From Daphnia carinata (Eukaryota; Arthropoda; Branchiopoda; Diplostraca; Daphniidae): a stretch of 64,000 bases of DNA. The position numbers were made by a program, and so were the translations under genes. The stretch is from NCBI RefSeq assembly GCF_022539665.2, contig NC_081335.1, positions 3,224,001 to 3,288,000 of the forward strand, given 5' to 3'. The notes beneath the pieces are model-generated. The model saw only the letters and a list, made by a program, of their open reading frames with translations, had not been told where the DNA came from and ran no database searches. Positions 47,949 through 61,100 of this stretch are shown here, one piece after another; position 1 is the stretch's first letter, and each line of letters begins with the position of its first letter.

Positions 47949-48644
47949 ATGGCAGAACTACATTTAATAGGCCAAATCATCGGTGGAACAGAATTCTCCG
48001 ACAAATCCATCTTCTGTCGTTGGCAATTATCTTCAGGTGAGCGTCAATCGATTTCTACTACTCTTTAAGCCCTCAGTTCTGTGTTAGTAAAATTCTAATA
48101 AACATTGCAGGCAACAATTGGCGTGTTCTCGAAGGTGCTACAGAGGGTCAGACGCAACTCGATACTCCGCAGATTGGCTCACTGACTAATTGGAATCATC
48201 CGTTGGATGTCCACTGGGCTACCAGAGGTCTTCAAGGCTGGCCACAAATTCATTTGCAAATTTACCATCTAGACGGTTACTCGCGAACTAACCTGATCGG
48301 CTACGCATCTGCATCCATTCCGACGCGTCCTGGTATTCACTACGTCGATGCTCCAGCGTGGAGACCCTTAGGTGTTTTTTTCTTTTTTTGCAAAGAAACC
48401 GTACTTTTTAGAAAGCCTACTGGATAAAATATCTTAAAGTTATTGATCGATCGTTTTTTTTTCAGGCACATTTACCGAAGAACTGATGCGCCACTTTATT
48501 GGCGGTGGAATTGAGCTAACCGACGCTGATCGTATCCAAAACGGAGCCGATCGATCCCGTTTGAAGACAGAGGCGGCTGGTAAAGTTCATCTGGAAATTG
48601 GATTAATCTTTCGGGATTTCAAAAAGTTCGGCATCGAGTACTGA
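47949..48644 (+). CDS. B9D2: B9 domain-containing protein 2
   Basis: Component of the MKS complex at the ciliary transition zone, working with B9D1 and MKS1 as a membrane-proximal gate. Three exons, 47949-48036, 48111-48371 and 48466-48644, encode 175 residues, the same length as human B9D2. Matches to the family include MAELHLIGQIIGG, EGQTQLDTPQIGSLTNWNHP, DVHWATRGLQGWPQIHLQ, WRPLGTF and GKVHLEIGLIFRDFKKFGIE. The B9 (C2-like) domain fills most of the protein. The stop codon (48642-48644) is followed after 11 bases by the Tectonic start codon. X-box-like sites lie immediately upstream. Confidence 0.96.
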
Positions 48645-48655
48645 GTTAACAGAAA

Positions 48656-50662
48656 ATGACCAAGTTATCCGCCTTGCTGTACATTGTCGTTCAAATTGGA
48701 TTGCACATCTCCAAAACTTATGTCTCTGCTCAATCTACTACGCCACCTACTAATGTCCAACAATCTGAAGTTATTAATCAAACCGACTTGTCAAACACCA
48801 ACCAACCAACCGCTGGAACGACCACCATTAGCTCACCTGTTTGGGAGAACGTTACGTCGATGACTAGTTTCCTTACGACGGAGCCATCAGCGAGTTCCAC
48901 AACAGAAAATCCCGAGCCGGAAAACGATTACGTCAAGTTGGACCACGACCTATTTTTGTGCACTTGCGACTTGATAGGTGGGCAGTGTGACGTCAATTGC
49001 TGCTGTGATCCGGAATGCAGTCTGGACGACCGTCGTCTTTTCAGCCGGTGTTGGTCGCCTCCCAGCTCCTATTTCGACCGTTACTATTGCTCGCCGGATC
49101 CCGATCGTTACGGCCTCGCGTGGAACAATACACTTGAATACCGGGTCGAATGGAGCGTTCGAAGAGGAATGTTTTGTATCGTAACTGACAACGTTCCTAA
49201 AAAGAGAATGTTTGAAGATAAACCGCCGCTGGCAGAAGATGAGGTATTCCAACATATTTTACCCAAATTGTCCGGTAGGTGGAACGTTCCAGGGCCGATG
49301 ATTGAGTTAGATCAATGGATTTATCAGCCGTTCTACAAAGAAGGATCGCCTCTTTTCACCCTACATGTCAGCGGGACCATTGGCGTGTTAAGTAAATTCC
49401 TACACAAAAATATTTCTACAAATTCAAAATTCAAAAATCAAATAACATTTTTGAAAATCTTCTTAGAATTGCCACATTCGCTAAATAGCGCCATGTGTAA
49501 CATAGCCAAGGAAGTCACCTTTCTGCAGTCGGACGATCATTACCAATGCATCCTACCGGGAAAAGATCAATGCAATCCAAATATGCGCCTTGAACAATGG
49601 TTGTCTCGTTTGGCCGTCTTCCGGCTTCCGTCGCATTCTGCATCTGCCGGCAATTCCAACAGCAGCATCCGATGGGGAGATACGGACAAGTTGGCTCCAG
49701 TAATAATCAGAATCTGCGATCCTAATTCCGGATGCAGATCGGATCTTCCAGCACCAGAACCTAGCTGCCAGAATTCCTTGACGGCCGTGACGTTGCGAAT
49801 CAGTTACAACGGGACAGAAGGCATCCGTTCCGTCTTGGTCGATCTCCTGTACACGGCAGGAAAAACCGGATCAGTCCGATTCCGAACGATCCATCAATCG
49901 TTGAGTGAAATTCAGAATGGAGGTGGAAGTCATTCAGTACGAATGCGATCGGGAAATCCAGGCTACCTGAACGGCAAACCCGTCCTTGCGGCTAAACTGA
50001 ACTCTTCCAGGAGCGAAGGAGCTTTTCAAAGGCTGGACGTGTTCCCGGGCACGCCCAGGTCGCGAGTTATCCGATTCGGAGAGGACAGTTATCATTCCAT
50101 CCGCGTTAGCAGCCCCAATGTGGAAAATCGAACGGAATTGTGCGACAAGTGGCGCCAATTTGTCCTCGAGTCTCTCTGGGGTCCCGATTTCGAATTATTG
50201 CGTCTGGGGGCTTTCGGCAACGTCGAACTGAACGAAACGGAATTCTCGGGTTTGTGGCTGCCCGTACGCATCCAATCGGATGAGTTGGTCTGCTTCAAAT
50301 CACTCATCCAAGCTGAGTTGGTCATCGTCTACACGAGGTCCGGCTCTCATGACCAACCGCAAAATAAGCTGGTGGGCGCTGGAATGCAGCTTCGGTCATC
50401 GGGTGCGGAGTATTGTGTCGCTGAATCGGCCAGCTGTTCTCTCCTGCTCAGTCAAACGGTGTCTTTCGTCATGGCCGACTCCCCCACGTTCATGATTCTT
50501 CCTCAACCACCGCGTTGGAGAATCCAGTTACCTTACGATTTTTTTTATCCCTTTCTTTTGTCCTCTTGTGCTTCTAGCACAAGTCCATTAACTTTCTTCA
50601 TAGTCATTTCAACGTTGTGTTTCATCATCGATAGATGGCGTTTGATGTCTGAATGGAAGTAA
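48656..50662 (+). CDS. tctn: Tectonic (TCTN family)
   Basis: Tectonics are secreted or membrane-anchored proteins of the ciliary transition zone, in complex with B9D1, B9D2, MKS1 and CC2D2A. The frame starts at 48656 with a signal peptide (LSALLYIVVQIGLHI), then a Thr/Ser-rich segment to about residue 95, then the cysteine-rich tectonic signature CTCDLIGGQCDVNCCCD around residue 100-120, then the long DUF1619-type region, and a C-terminal hydrophobic segment (TFFIVISTLCFII) before a short basic tail. The frame is continuous for 668 codons, but 49392-49466 is a 75-base AT-rich block with GTAAATT and CTTCTTAG ends that looks like an in-frame intron; splicing it would give 643 residues. The start is 11 bases after the B9D2 stop, leaving no room for an independent promoter. 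Confidence 0.93.
   Translation: MTKLSALLYIVVQIGLHISKTYVSAQSTTPPTNVQQSEVINQTDLSNTNQPTAGTTTISSPVWENVTSMTSFLTTEPSASSTTENPEPENDYVKLDHDLFLCTCDLIGGQCDVNCCCDPECSLDDRRLFSRCWSPPSSYFDRYYCSPDPDRYGLAWNNTLEYRVEWSVRRGMFCIVTDNVPKKRMFEDKPPLAEDEVFQHILPKLSGRWNVPGPMIELDQWIYQPFYKEGSPLFTLHVSGTIGVLSKFLHKNISTNSKFKNQITFLKIFLELPHSLNSAMCNIAKEVTFLQSDDHYQCILPGKDQCNPNMRLEQWLSRLAVFRLPSHSASAGNSNSSIRWGDTDKLAPVIIRICDPNSGCRSDLPAPEPSCQNSLTAVTLRISYNGTEGIRSVLVDLLYTAGKTGSVRFRTIHQSLSEIQNGGGSHSVRMRSGNPGYLNGKPVLAAKLNSSRSEGAFQRLDVFPGTPRSRVIRFGEDSYHSIRVSSPNVENRTELCDKWRQFVLESLWGPDFELLRLGAFGNVELNETEFSGLWLPVRIQSDELVCFKSLIQAELVIVYTRSGSHDQPQNKLVGAGMQLRSSGAEYCVAESASCSLLLSQTVSFVMADSPTFMILPQPPRWRIQLPYDFFYPFLLSSCASSTSPLTFFIVISTLCFIIDRWRLMSEWK
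49392..49466 (+). other. Probable in-frame 75-base intron in Tectonic
   Basis: The segment begins GTAAATTCC and ends TTCTTAG, is strongly AT-rich compared with both flanks, contains no stop in the Tectonic frame and is 25 codons long. The encoded stretch (Lys/Asn/Phe/Ile-rich) does not look like the rest of the protein. Removal joins GVLK to LPHSLN. Either reading keeps the frame. Confidence 0.7.
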
Positions 50663-52872
50663 AATAAAAAGAAATAGTTACTCTTTTGTTCGATAGATGG
50701 CGTAGAAGTAGCCAATGTTTTGATTTGGACGGACAGACTTGAACGTGACGAACCGATACGATGGATTGACCATCGACTAACGGAGAAACCACAAAAGAGA
50801 CAAGAAAGATCAGAAAGTCCAAGTAAAAAGAGTGTTTTCTAAAAAGCGCGATAGAGAAAGGTCCAAATTCGTTTGCATAATGTCTAAATATCGCGTGACA
50901 AGAAAACCGAGCAACATTCCAAAACAGAACACGAACGAAAACAAATAAAAAAGAGAAAAGGGGGGAAATTCTAGAGGATCATCGTATTCGATGTATCGAA
51001 CAGGGCCCGCCGGGATTATCAGGCAACTCGAACGTACAAACAAGAATAAACAAAGCATACCGATGGGGGGGGGGGGGGGGAAGGACGGCGACATCAAGAA
51101 CGACCAAAGAAGAGAACGAAGCCAAAGAAACCACACCCACACAAGAGTAAATTTCCCTAATATCATGATGAAAAATAATATCGCCCGAGACACACAAAAA
51201 AAAAAAAAAAACAACAACAACCGAGGGGGTAAAAAAAAAAAAAAAAAAAAAGGAAGTGAAAGGTGAACTGGTCGGAGACTTTAGGGCATGCAATATTCAT
51301 AAATACTTGTACGTACGATGCGTGTGTGCTGGTAAACAGTTCAAGCAACTAAACAATATGTCAACCCCCGCCAGCGAACAGCCATACTTTGCTCCGTTCG
51401 CGTATTTTGTCCCGGCCGCAAAAGTCACGATCTGTAAAAGAAAAAACAAATGCTATAATTTAATAATTACTAAGACAAGAGAGGAGACAAAGGGCAAAAC
51501 AAAATGCGCTACAAGAATATCGATCGTGTCTGCCTTTTCTTGTTGAACACAACAGTGACGACAGATGTCTCAAACAAAAAAAAAAAAAAAAAAAAGAGAA
51601 AGGCTTAGTCCAATTAAGAAAAAAGGTTCTTCCATGTTACGGCACACGCAGTTGTTCTTTGTTCCGTGGGAAATTGATACACGAAACTTCTTCCAAAGCC
51701 AAATGTCTTTCGAAAAAGAGAAACAAAAAAGAAAGCTATCAACTTTTACGGCAGTATATCATCATTTTCTTTTTCTTTTTCTTTTTTAAACCAGCCCATT
51801 ATTTCAAACGATAAAATGTTGTTATTGCAAGTCACGTGACTGACGTCTGTCGCAGATGAGCGGGCCATGGAACGACGACCGTCGTTCGTTCCCGTGGTTG
51901 AACGCCCTCCCCCCCACACTATTTCCCGTTAACACAACATAAAAAAGGGGAAGCAAGTCACGTGCATCCGCAGATGAAAACATCCTTCTAGTTTTATCTC
52001 TAGACGAGGGGGGGGGGGCTTATTGATCCGGCTACTGGAGCAATCTGCAAACGATACACACATGTCCCACAAAAAAAAAAAAAAAAATGGAGAGAGATGG
52101 GGTGATGATACGAAACCGCTAATTAACCCAAAGCCAAACATTCAAGTGTCGCCCGATGATTTAGAAAAAAAACAAAAACAAATTGACACCGCCACCGTCT
52201 ATTTGTCAAGTGGCCTAAAAAAAAAAAAAAAAGATCCGCAGAAAAATGCGATTCTGGACATTGTCAAAAGGAAAAATGCCCAATAAAAGGCTCGCTTTGC
52301 TTTGAGGTAGCCATGAATAATTCATTTGGCCGGAACGATTCTGTATACACACAAAAAAAAAAAAAAAAAAAATGGGCGGGTGAGCGCACACTTTTCCTCA
52401 ATATTTCTGCACTCTATACGAGGACTTTCAACCGTTTCGTATAACCATCGTCCCTATTATTATTGTTATTCTTTTGGCAGTGGCCTTCTTCTTCTTTTCT
52501 TTTTTTTTTTTTTTTTTTTTTCATTCCATCCATTGTTAATGCAAAATATATACATAAAAAAAAAAGGGGGAGCTTAGAAAAGATGGTAGGGGAGTGATGA
52601 TTTTGATATGGATGGAGGAACAAAACCAAAAATACCCCCCTCAATTTGACAGGGCCACGAACAATTTCTCGATCGTCTTTTACTTTTTTTTTTTTTTTTT
52701 TCAACGGGCGACAAAATCAAACACGAACAAAAATTTGTCCCTTCCATAGCCCAAACAAAAGTTTGGAGCTGTCTATCATCGCTGTGCTTGTTGCAGCCGG
52801 CTAGAAAAATATCCACCAAGAATCGATGTATATATATATATTATCAATAGGGCACCCTACACACCGAATAAA

Positions 52873-52911
<39 letters not shown>

Positions 52912-55900
52912 GTGATGGCTTCGTCTAGGCTCGTTGTTATTACAAGCGACGTGTGAATGCCATCCTCTTGTACACACACGTCATTGAAAAAAGAGGCCTC
53001 TATATGCGGTGAGATTCTCGAATGAATCGGGCGGGGGTAACATTCGGTATAGGCCTAACGGTCCTATGTGCAAAGTCAACACGACGGCTAAAATACACGA
53101 TCTCTCACTTCAAAAAAAAAAAAAAAAACCGAGGCCGTACATAGGAAAAGAAACGTGGACAAACATTAACGCACACACATTCGTAATAGTCACACACTCG
53201 CGGTTGGGGAGGAAAAAGGCCTATTTTTGGGGGTTTGACATCTTTATCGTGATAGTATTTGAACAGGCCAATATACTGCGTATATGTTTCCCTCCCCCCT
53301 ACCCAACAAGAGAGAGTTTTTGGAAAAAAAAAGCAGCTGAGATGTCGTGGCGATCGATTAGCATCTACGTGGGCTTCCGTCTCGTGTTCTCCAAAGTGGA
53401 AACCGCTAATTTTCGATGCCATTTGCAGATTGTACGGGCTAAAAACACACACACACACAACAACAACAACTGGATGGCGGATGATGCGATGCTATCGTTC
53501 GGATGGCTTAGAAATGGCCAAACGTGTGCCCCCCTTTTTTTTTTTTTTTATAGGGGGATCCATCTACTTTTTTTTTGTGTGTGTGAATAAAAGTGTCTGA
53601 TGTCGGGCGTGCGCCATCTTAATACTCATTTTCAATCGTTGGGTGAACTTGAAAAAAAAAAAAAAAAAATGATGTTCATCTCGGGTTACCTTTTGATGTA
53701 ATAGATTGGGAGGAGATGAACATAAAAAAAAAAAAAAAAAAAAAAAGAGAAACTCTTGTGTCAACAATTTCGGTTCCAGGGGGAGGGGTGGGAGGGAAGG
53801 TTTCGAGTTCAACTGCGTCGCAAAATGATAATAATCGTTGTAATAATAATACAGTTTCATTGTTGCTTTATAGAAAGAGCACGCGACCGTTGGTCTCTCC
53901 AATATCAAAAAATACGCGCGCCAACAACATTTTCACACCTTCTTTTCAAACTTTTCCTACACAGCTCGAAAATTTCTCATTTAAATAAGATTGAGGTAAA
54001 ACCTAACTGCAATTGCAAGGGATTTTCAAAAGCTTTTGTAGAAGGATTTACGTTCTCTGGCGCTCCTTGACTCTCATTGACTTGTGGGCTAAAACACCTT
54101 TAAAAAAAAAAAAAAAAAATATGGTTTGAAACAGTTGCGCGCTCCTGTATGCGTGGCCCAGCAGGATGGACACACGCATCTCGTTTTTTTTTTTTTTTTT
54201 TTTTTTAAGTGCTGGGCGCTATATTTAGTTTGGCGACGCGCGCGCGTCCGCTTCTTAATCTTTCATTTGTCTGTTATTAGTATTCATAAAATAAAAAAAA
54301 ATAAAAAAAAAAGTACGTGTGGCCAACACACTACCGCACGTGGTCATATTATAGATCTATATAGTCTTGTAGCGTATACGTAAGCTCCTTAACTTTACTT
54401 CGAAATAAAGGGAAGAAAAAAGAAGTTTTTAGAATTTTATCTTTTTCTATTCGCCACTTGTGGAGAGGCGTACATTACAAGAGTCGGAACTAAGCGCATA
54501 ATTTACAGCGGCTTTTGGGGCAAGGTGAAATTGTCCTTTTATCAACAACATTTGAATTTCCTTTTTTTTTTTTTTTCGTAATAATAATAATAATAAAAAT
54601 AGAATCAAAATCCCGCTTTTCAAAAAGAGAACCTTCCCTCTTTTGTGTGTTACAATCAAAGTCTACAAAACAGCACGCGACCGTTGGTCGTACGAGAAGA
54701 TCCAAAACATTTAAAAAAAAAATTCTTTTTCAGATGTAAAAGGACAAGACTAAAAAAAAAAAAAAAAAAAAAAAGATAACATCTTATGCTGGCTCTCCAT
54801 AAGCGAAAAAAGAGGGTTGCTTCGATCCTTGCGCTATCTGCGGCGTAATCAAACACACAACCGATAGCCTAGCATTGATTGTAAACATATAGAGGCCTAT
54901 ATACGTTGTAGAGGAAAAAAAAAAAAAGAGTTTCAATTTCTTTTGTGTGATGTCCACACACACACACACACACATAACAACACAAGTTGGGGGCTAGACA
55001 TTCAGAGTTCATGAGTTTCTTCCCTTCGATATGGCGATACGGATCGATTATTAACGCTGAACCGTTTGAACAAAAACGACTCTGTTCCCTACACATTGAG
55101 AACGTTAGAGTAAATAAAAAAAGGTACAAAACGATATAAATAGGCCAGCATGCGAAATTAGCAATTTTCTGCCAATTGAACCGCAACGACGGGCAGCCAA
55201 AAACACGGCGAAAAATAAAAAAGAATAAATATTTCTAAACAACCCAGACGGTGTATATAACTGTACTCTGCTATTCACCTGGCCTAACTCCACCTACCCC
55301 TATATATATATATTCCTAAACCACCTTAAAAATAGATGCATAAAAGCCCCTCTGGTCAATCAAAGAAAGAAAAATCCATGATTGAAAAAAGAAGCCTATG
55401 ATTGAGACTGCAAATATATAAGGGGGAAAACGACGAACTGATGATGGCCTGCTGTGCAATGATATCCATTCCTCATTTTTCTGCTCTACTTCACTCTCCC
55501 CCCCCCTCCCCCGTACTCTTCCTTCCTCTCTATGTATACATAAGTAGGGAACCCCCTATACAATTTTTGGCTGTTTTATTTTGTAGGCATATATACGTCT
55601 AAACGTATGCGCTGTGTGTGTATGTGTATACAGATAGATGCCGAGGCGTGAAATGCTTGGCCTATTGATACACACACAGTTGCTGTCGACGCGTTTGCAT
55701 TCGATTGGAGGAGGGGGGAGGGTGCCCTTTTATGCGCACATTTGCCGCCTGTCACATAGACAGCGTTCTTGCCTCCACACAAAAGAAAACGAAATCTTTT
55801 CGCGAAAAAATATTTCCCTTCTCACTCCTTTTCATGTGTCAATTTTTCTTTAGCCGCCGCTTAAAAAAAAAATAATAATAAAATCCAAACAATAAACGGA

Positions 55901-56980
55901 AAACGTTATTTTTCTTATTTTCAGATCGACAGTTTCGAATTCGTAAAAAGAGAAAAGCAAAAAAAAAAAAAAAAAGTTAGTAATTGATTAAATATATTTA
56001 AGCTCTACGCGAAAAATCTCATGACGAGCTCTGATTCTCGAGATGATTGGATTGGCTCTTCCCCTTTGTGTACGAGTGTTTCTTTTTTTTTAATTCTTTA
56101 CCGATCCCCATACAATCTACACAACGATGATTTAATACCATCCAATGAATGGGATGGCTCAGGAAAAAAAAAAAAAAAAAAAAATCAAAGAAAAAAAAGC
56201 TTAAACGCGCGATCAGAAACAAACAAACATCATCACACGAACAAGCTCCTCTATCTGTGTGTATATAGTCTATTATATACTTTGTAGGACACACACACAC
56301 AGACACACGGGCTAAAGTCGACTGAGCTTTGAATCAACAGCTTATTGCGGGTTCTCATCTCATAAGTCGATTATTGCCGCGTCTAACGTTATATATATTG
56401 TGTCAACGTGTTGCTTCCTTTCGCCCTTCCCACCGCAACGTGTTTCTACTCACTCGGCACAGATATATAAACAAGAGCTAATAACAACCCAACCGATGCT
56501 GCAAATTCAGCAGAAAAATGAAAAGTCCTACACATGTTTTTGCCTCTTCAAGTGGCACATAAATACTTTGTGTGTATATAAAATAACATCAACAGTAGTG
56601 GAGACATACACACCCGTACGAAAGCCGATCAAGTATATAGGGTCTCTCTTTCTCCTTTCTCTTTTTTTTTTTTTTTTTTTTTTTTGTATTTATATGCTAC
56701 TTAGTGATGGCTTTTTCTCGCCCTCAATCAAAATCCGATCCTTCTTAGTCGTCACTCGTCATTTTTCAAGTGTATTAGCTCTTTTTCCTCTGTATAGAGA
56801 CTCGGTCTTCTATATGGCCCCACTACTATATAGATCCGTCGAAAACGCACCTTCTCAAAGCGGAGTAGATGAAACTAAGAAAGAGCCGATGACCAACACG
56901 AACCACAATGGGGGATTTCGATGTATCTTTAGACGGCATTAAATCAACGAGTGGATGACACTTGTTTTCCAATTGTATCT

Positions 56981-57017
<37 letters not shown>

Positions 57018-57754
57018 CTTGAAAGAAAGAAGAGGGATCTCGCCTTGGTCAAACGACTTAACCCCTGGATCAAGAAGAAAACAAATCCTAATTTTTTTTT
57101 TTTGCCTATCTTTTTCTGTTCTTATTTCGAAATTTTGTTCGCAAGATTCAATTGAAATCATTAGCGAAAACACAAATGTGTGCATTTGCCAAAAATTGGG
57201 AGGGGGGGGGGGGTGATTCACGGAGGTGCGCCGGACGGAGGAGGATTGGGCGGATGCAAAGATCCGGAACGGAGTGGCGCATCCAATGGAGAGACGCATC
57301 CTGGGCGGAGTTGGGACAGTCTGATTGGTTATAACGAAAGGCGGATCTAAAGGGCGGAGATGGAAATCAAAAAGGCGGGGCATCCGTACCGACCCAACGC
57401 TTCCAGCAACTCTCATTTTGCTCCCTCCCCCCCCCCCCCCCAATGTAAAAAGAAATATTCTTCTCCCTCCCAACGTTAGCAACGATACACACACACACAC
57501 ACACAAAAAAGAACGAAAAATAGAAAAAAAAAATAAGAAACAATTTTCCAGGATCGAAAAGGGAAGGGCAAGCGGATCCGAAAACGTTTTTTTCTTTTCC
57601 TTTTCCTAAAAGCTGTGTGTGAGTGAGTGTGTGTGTGTGTGGATGGTTGGGTTTGCTTTGGTGGCAGTTTTGTGTTGCTGCTGCGCTAGTTCGTCGTCGC
57701 ACTGCCAGGGACCCGAACTGCTGAAGAGCTAAAACATCACTACAGACAACACGC
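50663..57754. other. Long intergenic DNA full of homopolymers and microsatellites
   Basis: No coding exon is supported over 7 kb. The sequence carries very many A or T runs of 14 bases and more (for example near 51230, 52500, 53725, 54190, 54755, 56665, 56985), an 18-base G run near 51065, a CA run at about 52878-52902, others at about 54956-54973, and C or G runs near 57205 and 57427. All open frames are poly-Lys or poly-Phe artefacts. It probably contains regulatory DNA of the downstream homeobox gene. Confidence 0.55.
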
Positions 57755-58186
57755 AGTCAGTCAGGCTACAGGAGAGTAGGAGGCTTATCGCAACGTCGCG
57801 TGGTCAGATTTTTAAGTACACACACACACACACACACGTATATAGGCCTTAAGTACTAGTACACTAAAGTCTAGCAGCTTAAAGCAAGACGAAGAAGAAG
57901 AAGAAAAAAAAAAAAAAAGAAAAAGAGCGGGCCCTTCTCTTAAGACCATCTTAAGTTGTGAGAGCATACACACCGGCTTTTGGAAGCCTCTTACAACTGG
58001 AAGAGACGGAAGGACACACAAAAAAAAAAAAAGAAGAAGAAGGAACTTTGAAGTTTCATCGGTTGGGAATCGAAACTAGAAATTTTGGGCGATCGAACAA
58101 CACACTCTGTGAATTCGTTTGTGAATATTTTCGTGAAGGCAAAGTTGGAGCTCTGGCAAACAATCATCGATCGAATCATCGAAAAG
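57755..58186 (+). other. Possible non-coding first exon of the Otx-type gene
   Basis: An arthropod initiator-like CAGTCAGTCAGG at about 57753-57764 and a strong donor, GAAAAG then GTAAGAAC at 58187, frame a 430-base segment with no long frame. It lies 4 kb upstream of the homeobox gene's coding start on the same strand. This is inference; no acceptor was proved. Confidence 0.25.
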
Positions 58187-61100
58187 GTAAGAACATTTTC
58201 ATTTCCAAATGAATTTTTTTTTTTTTTTTTTTTTGAATTGCTCTCACATTGGCGGGTAAAATTCGAATTTGAATTTTTTTTTTTTTTTTAATGAATGAAT
58301 CTATTTTTAAAAAAAAAGAAAACGAATGGAAATGAAAAATTGTTGAACAAGAAAAGAAAAGAAGTCAATAGGAGACGGCAAAAGCCGGGAGCTTATTGGT
58401 TTATAGACTCTCAATTTGACTAAGACACTTTAGGCCGATTATTAGAAGCTCAGAGCGGCTCACTTATCTCTCTCTCTCTCTCTCCTCTGTATATATATGT
58501 ATGTATATACATATATATGCCCTCTCTTTACGTGTGTACACATACGTGTCGATGGGTTAAGTAGTTTCTATTTCCGAACGCACACCTCCGACTAGACAAA
58601 TCTGACCGCGTGAAATCAACAAAACACAAAGGATTTGATTCTTTTCTCTACTTAAAAAAAAAAAAAGAAACAAAAATCCCCTCATTTAAAATTGTTGGCT
58701 TTAAAAAAAAAAAAAATTCAATTTCCTCTGACTATCAGGAAAGAAAAAAAAAATGTCCATTCGTAGCAATTCCGGAATTCTTCGAAAATGTACACAAGGA
58801 TTTCCCGTCGGTCTATCAATGTGAATGTGTTCAAACGGTTGGCTATCAAATCTAAAAGAGACAAACAAGGTAGCCCTTTTTTTTTCCCTATAAAGATGGT
58901 GTACAGAATAGGGGGGGGAATATGGAGAAGGATTGATGGGCGGAAGTGCGCGGAAGTTAACTTTGATTCCCTCCCCCTTACTCCCTCGCCGCATTTTTGT
59001 GCGTGTTCCTTTACAGAAAAAGAGAGATGACATTATTATATAAAAATAACGATGAGTTTTTCACCGTAAAAATGTGTACGAGCCGCGTTGACGATACGAA
59101 TCACGTACCAGGGGGGGTTCGCATCCGACTTCCGGATCTATAAGCTAATAGAGATTAACTGGCTATGTAACTCTTGTCTCTGCGCTTATTGTTTTCCAAA
59201 TCTGTTCGCCGAATCCTAAATGACCATCTCTTTTTCTTTTTTTTTCTTTCCACCCTTCTTGTTTTTCTTCCGGCTTCCGCATATATCCGGTCGTGAATAA
59301 AAAAAAAAAAAAAACCAACACACACCGATGGCCGTGAGAAATTCGTTTTTGTTTTTCTTCATTCTTTGGATGACCTTTTTTTCCATACCCCCTTTCCATC
59401 CGTCATCGGAATGTCGGATGGCTCGTGCCTACACCCTCTCTCTTCCAACTGCAAATGGAAAAACAGTACCCCACGAGGATAGGTGAAATAACCCATCAAG
59501 AAACGATCATCTTTCATCTATTAAATATCGCTTCTCTTATTCAGTGCGTGTCCATCACGTCCCTACGATTTTTACTTGGAAAATCATTAAGCTGTTTTAC
59601 CCCCTTCTCTACAAAGAAAAAAGAAGAAGAACGGGGCCTATAAGGGTAAACGATGAGGGCCTATCAAACCTTCCCCTCCCTTTTGGAAAGAGGAGAAGAA
59701 AAAAGAAAAAAAAAAAAAATGTGTATAAAGGTTCAAGGAGTCAATTAGGCACTACCACCTAGGGTTTCTACCTCAGAGGCTTCCAGCTCCGTTAGTTTGT
59801 GCTACTGTTCAATGGACCTTTCTTTTTTTTTTTTTTTTTTGCAAATGAAGATGATTGGGAATTTAATAATAGATTTAAAAAAAAAAAAATAAAACAATAA
59901 AAGAAGTGGTCAGCTCTAGTGGGGATTGGAGATCAAGACAAAGTTTCTTGTTCGAGTTATTATTTGTCATTGTAAAACATGAAGGGCGAAATTTTTTGCT
60001 ACGAAGGTTCAAAGGTCGTCCCCACCAAAAAGGGAAATGAAGAGTTTCTTTTTCGGAGGGTGGGGTAGGGCTTTTTGCCCAGGAGAAAATGATGATGGCC
60101 CGTTGTGTGTGAGGGCTGGCCGAAAAAAAAAAAAAAATACAACAACAAACAAAACAACAAGAAAGAATAAAAAAAAAAAAAAAAAAAAAAAGAGAGACAT
60201 ACTTTTTTTTTTTTTTGGCCGGGGTAGTTCGGTTGAGATGCTAACACACACAAAAAGCAGGAGAGGGGTAGTAACGTACGCAGCTGTCAGCAAGCTCAGC
60301 AGGCGGTAACCAACCTATATCTCTGTCGGGGGATGTATAGTTGGGGCATTTTAATCCTTCGATTTGTTACTTTTATTTCATTCACCATACACACACACAC
60401 ACACACACACACACATGTGTATATATATATACTGGTAACTCCCCCCTTTTTTTTTCCCTATTTATTCACTTCTTTTCTTGTCCTGTGCACGTATTCTACT
60501 CACTTTTCCCACACTCCCGTCTGGTGGTCGTTTTTCAACGCCATTTGTCACTCGCAAAATACAATCAGGACAAAACACGAGTTTTTCCTTCGTTGAAATC
60601 AGTTTATAAACTGTAATCATCACAGTTGTTCGAAATTGCCTGGGCGTTTTTATCATTTCGCAGTGACGAAAAGAGAGAGCAACAAGTTCGAAAGAGAAAA
60701 AAAAAACGTGCCTAGCAGACGACAATTATGCCTTTGGTTGGAGGGAAAAACGATTCCCAAATGAACGTTGCCATTTTTGTTTAATGAGAAAAAGAAAAAT
60801 GGTGGACAATCAAAAAAAAAAAAAGATGAAAAAAAAAAAACATTTTCGTCCGTGGGAAACACGACAGACGGAAACTGAAACGTTCCCTAGAGTTTTTTAG
60901 AGATTCTTTCATGAAAAATGTAGCAAAAATACTACTATGACTATCAAAAGAATATATGTATAGTATATATCTAGAGTTTTGAAAGATTTTTTGATTGACA
61001 AGTGGGAGATGAATAGGCGTGGTCAAATCAGGTAGCTGCTGTTGTGTAGACTCTTTCTTTCGATTGTTGCTATACTAACCAAGTCTACCTTTTAATTGGG

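Noticed and set aside
53009-53590. 193-codon forward frame
   Set aside because: It includes poly-Lys and poly-Phe from homopolymers, has no domain and no splice partners, and competing frames of similar length lie on both strands.
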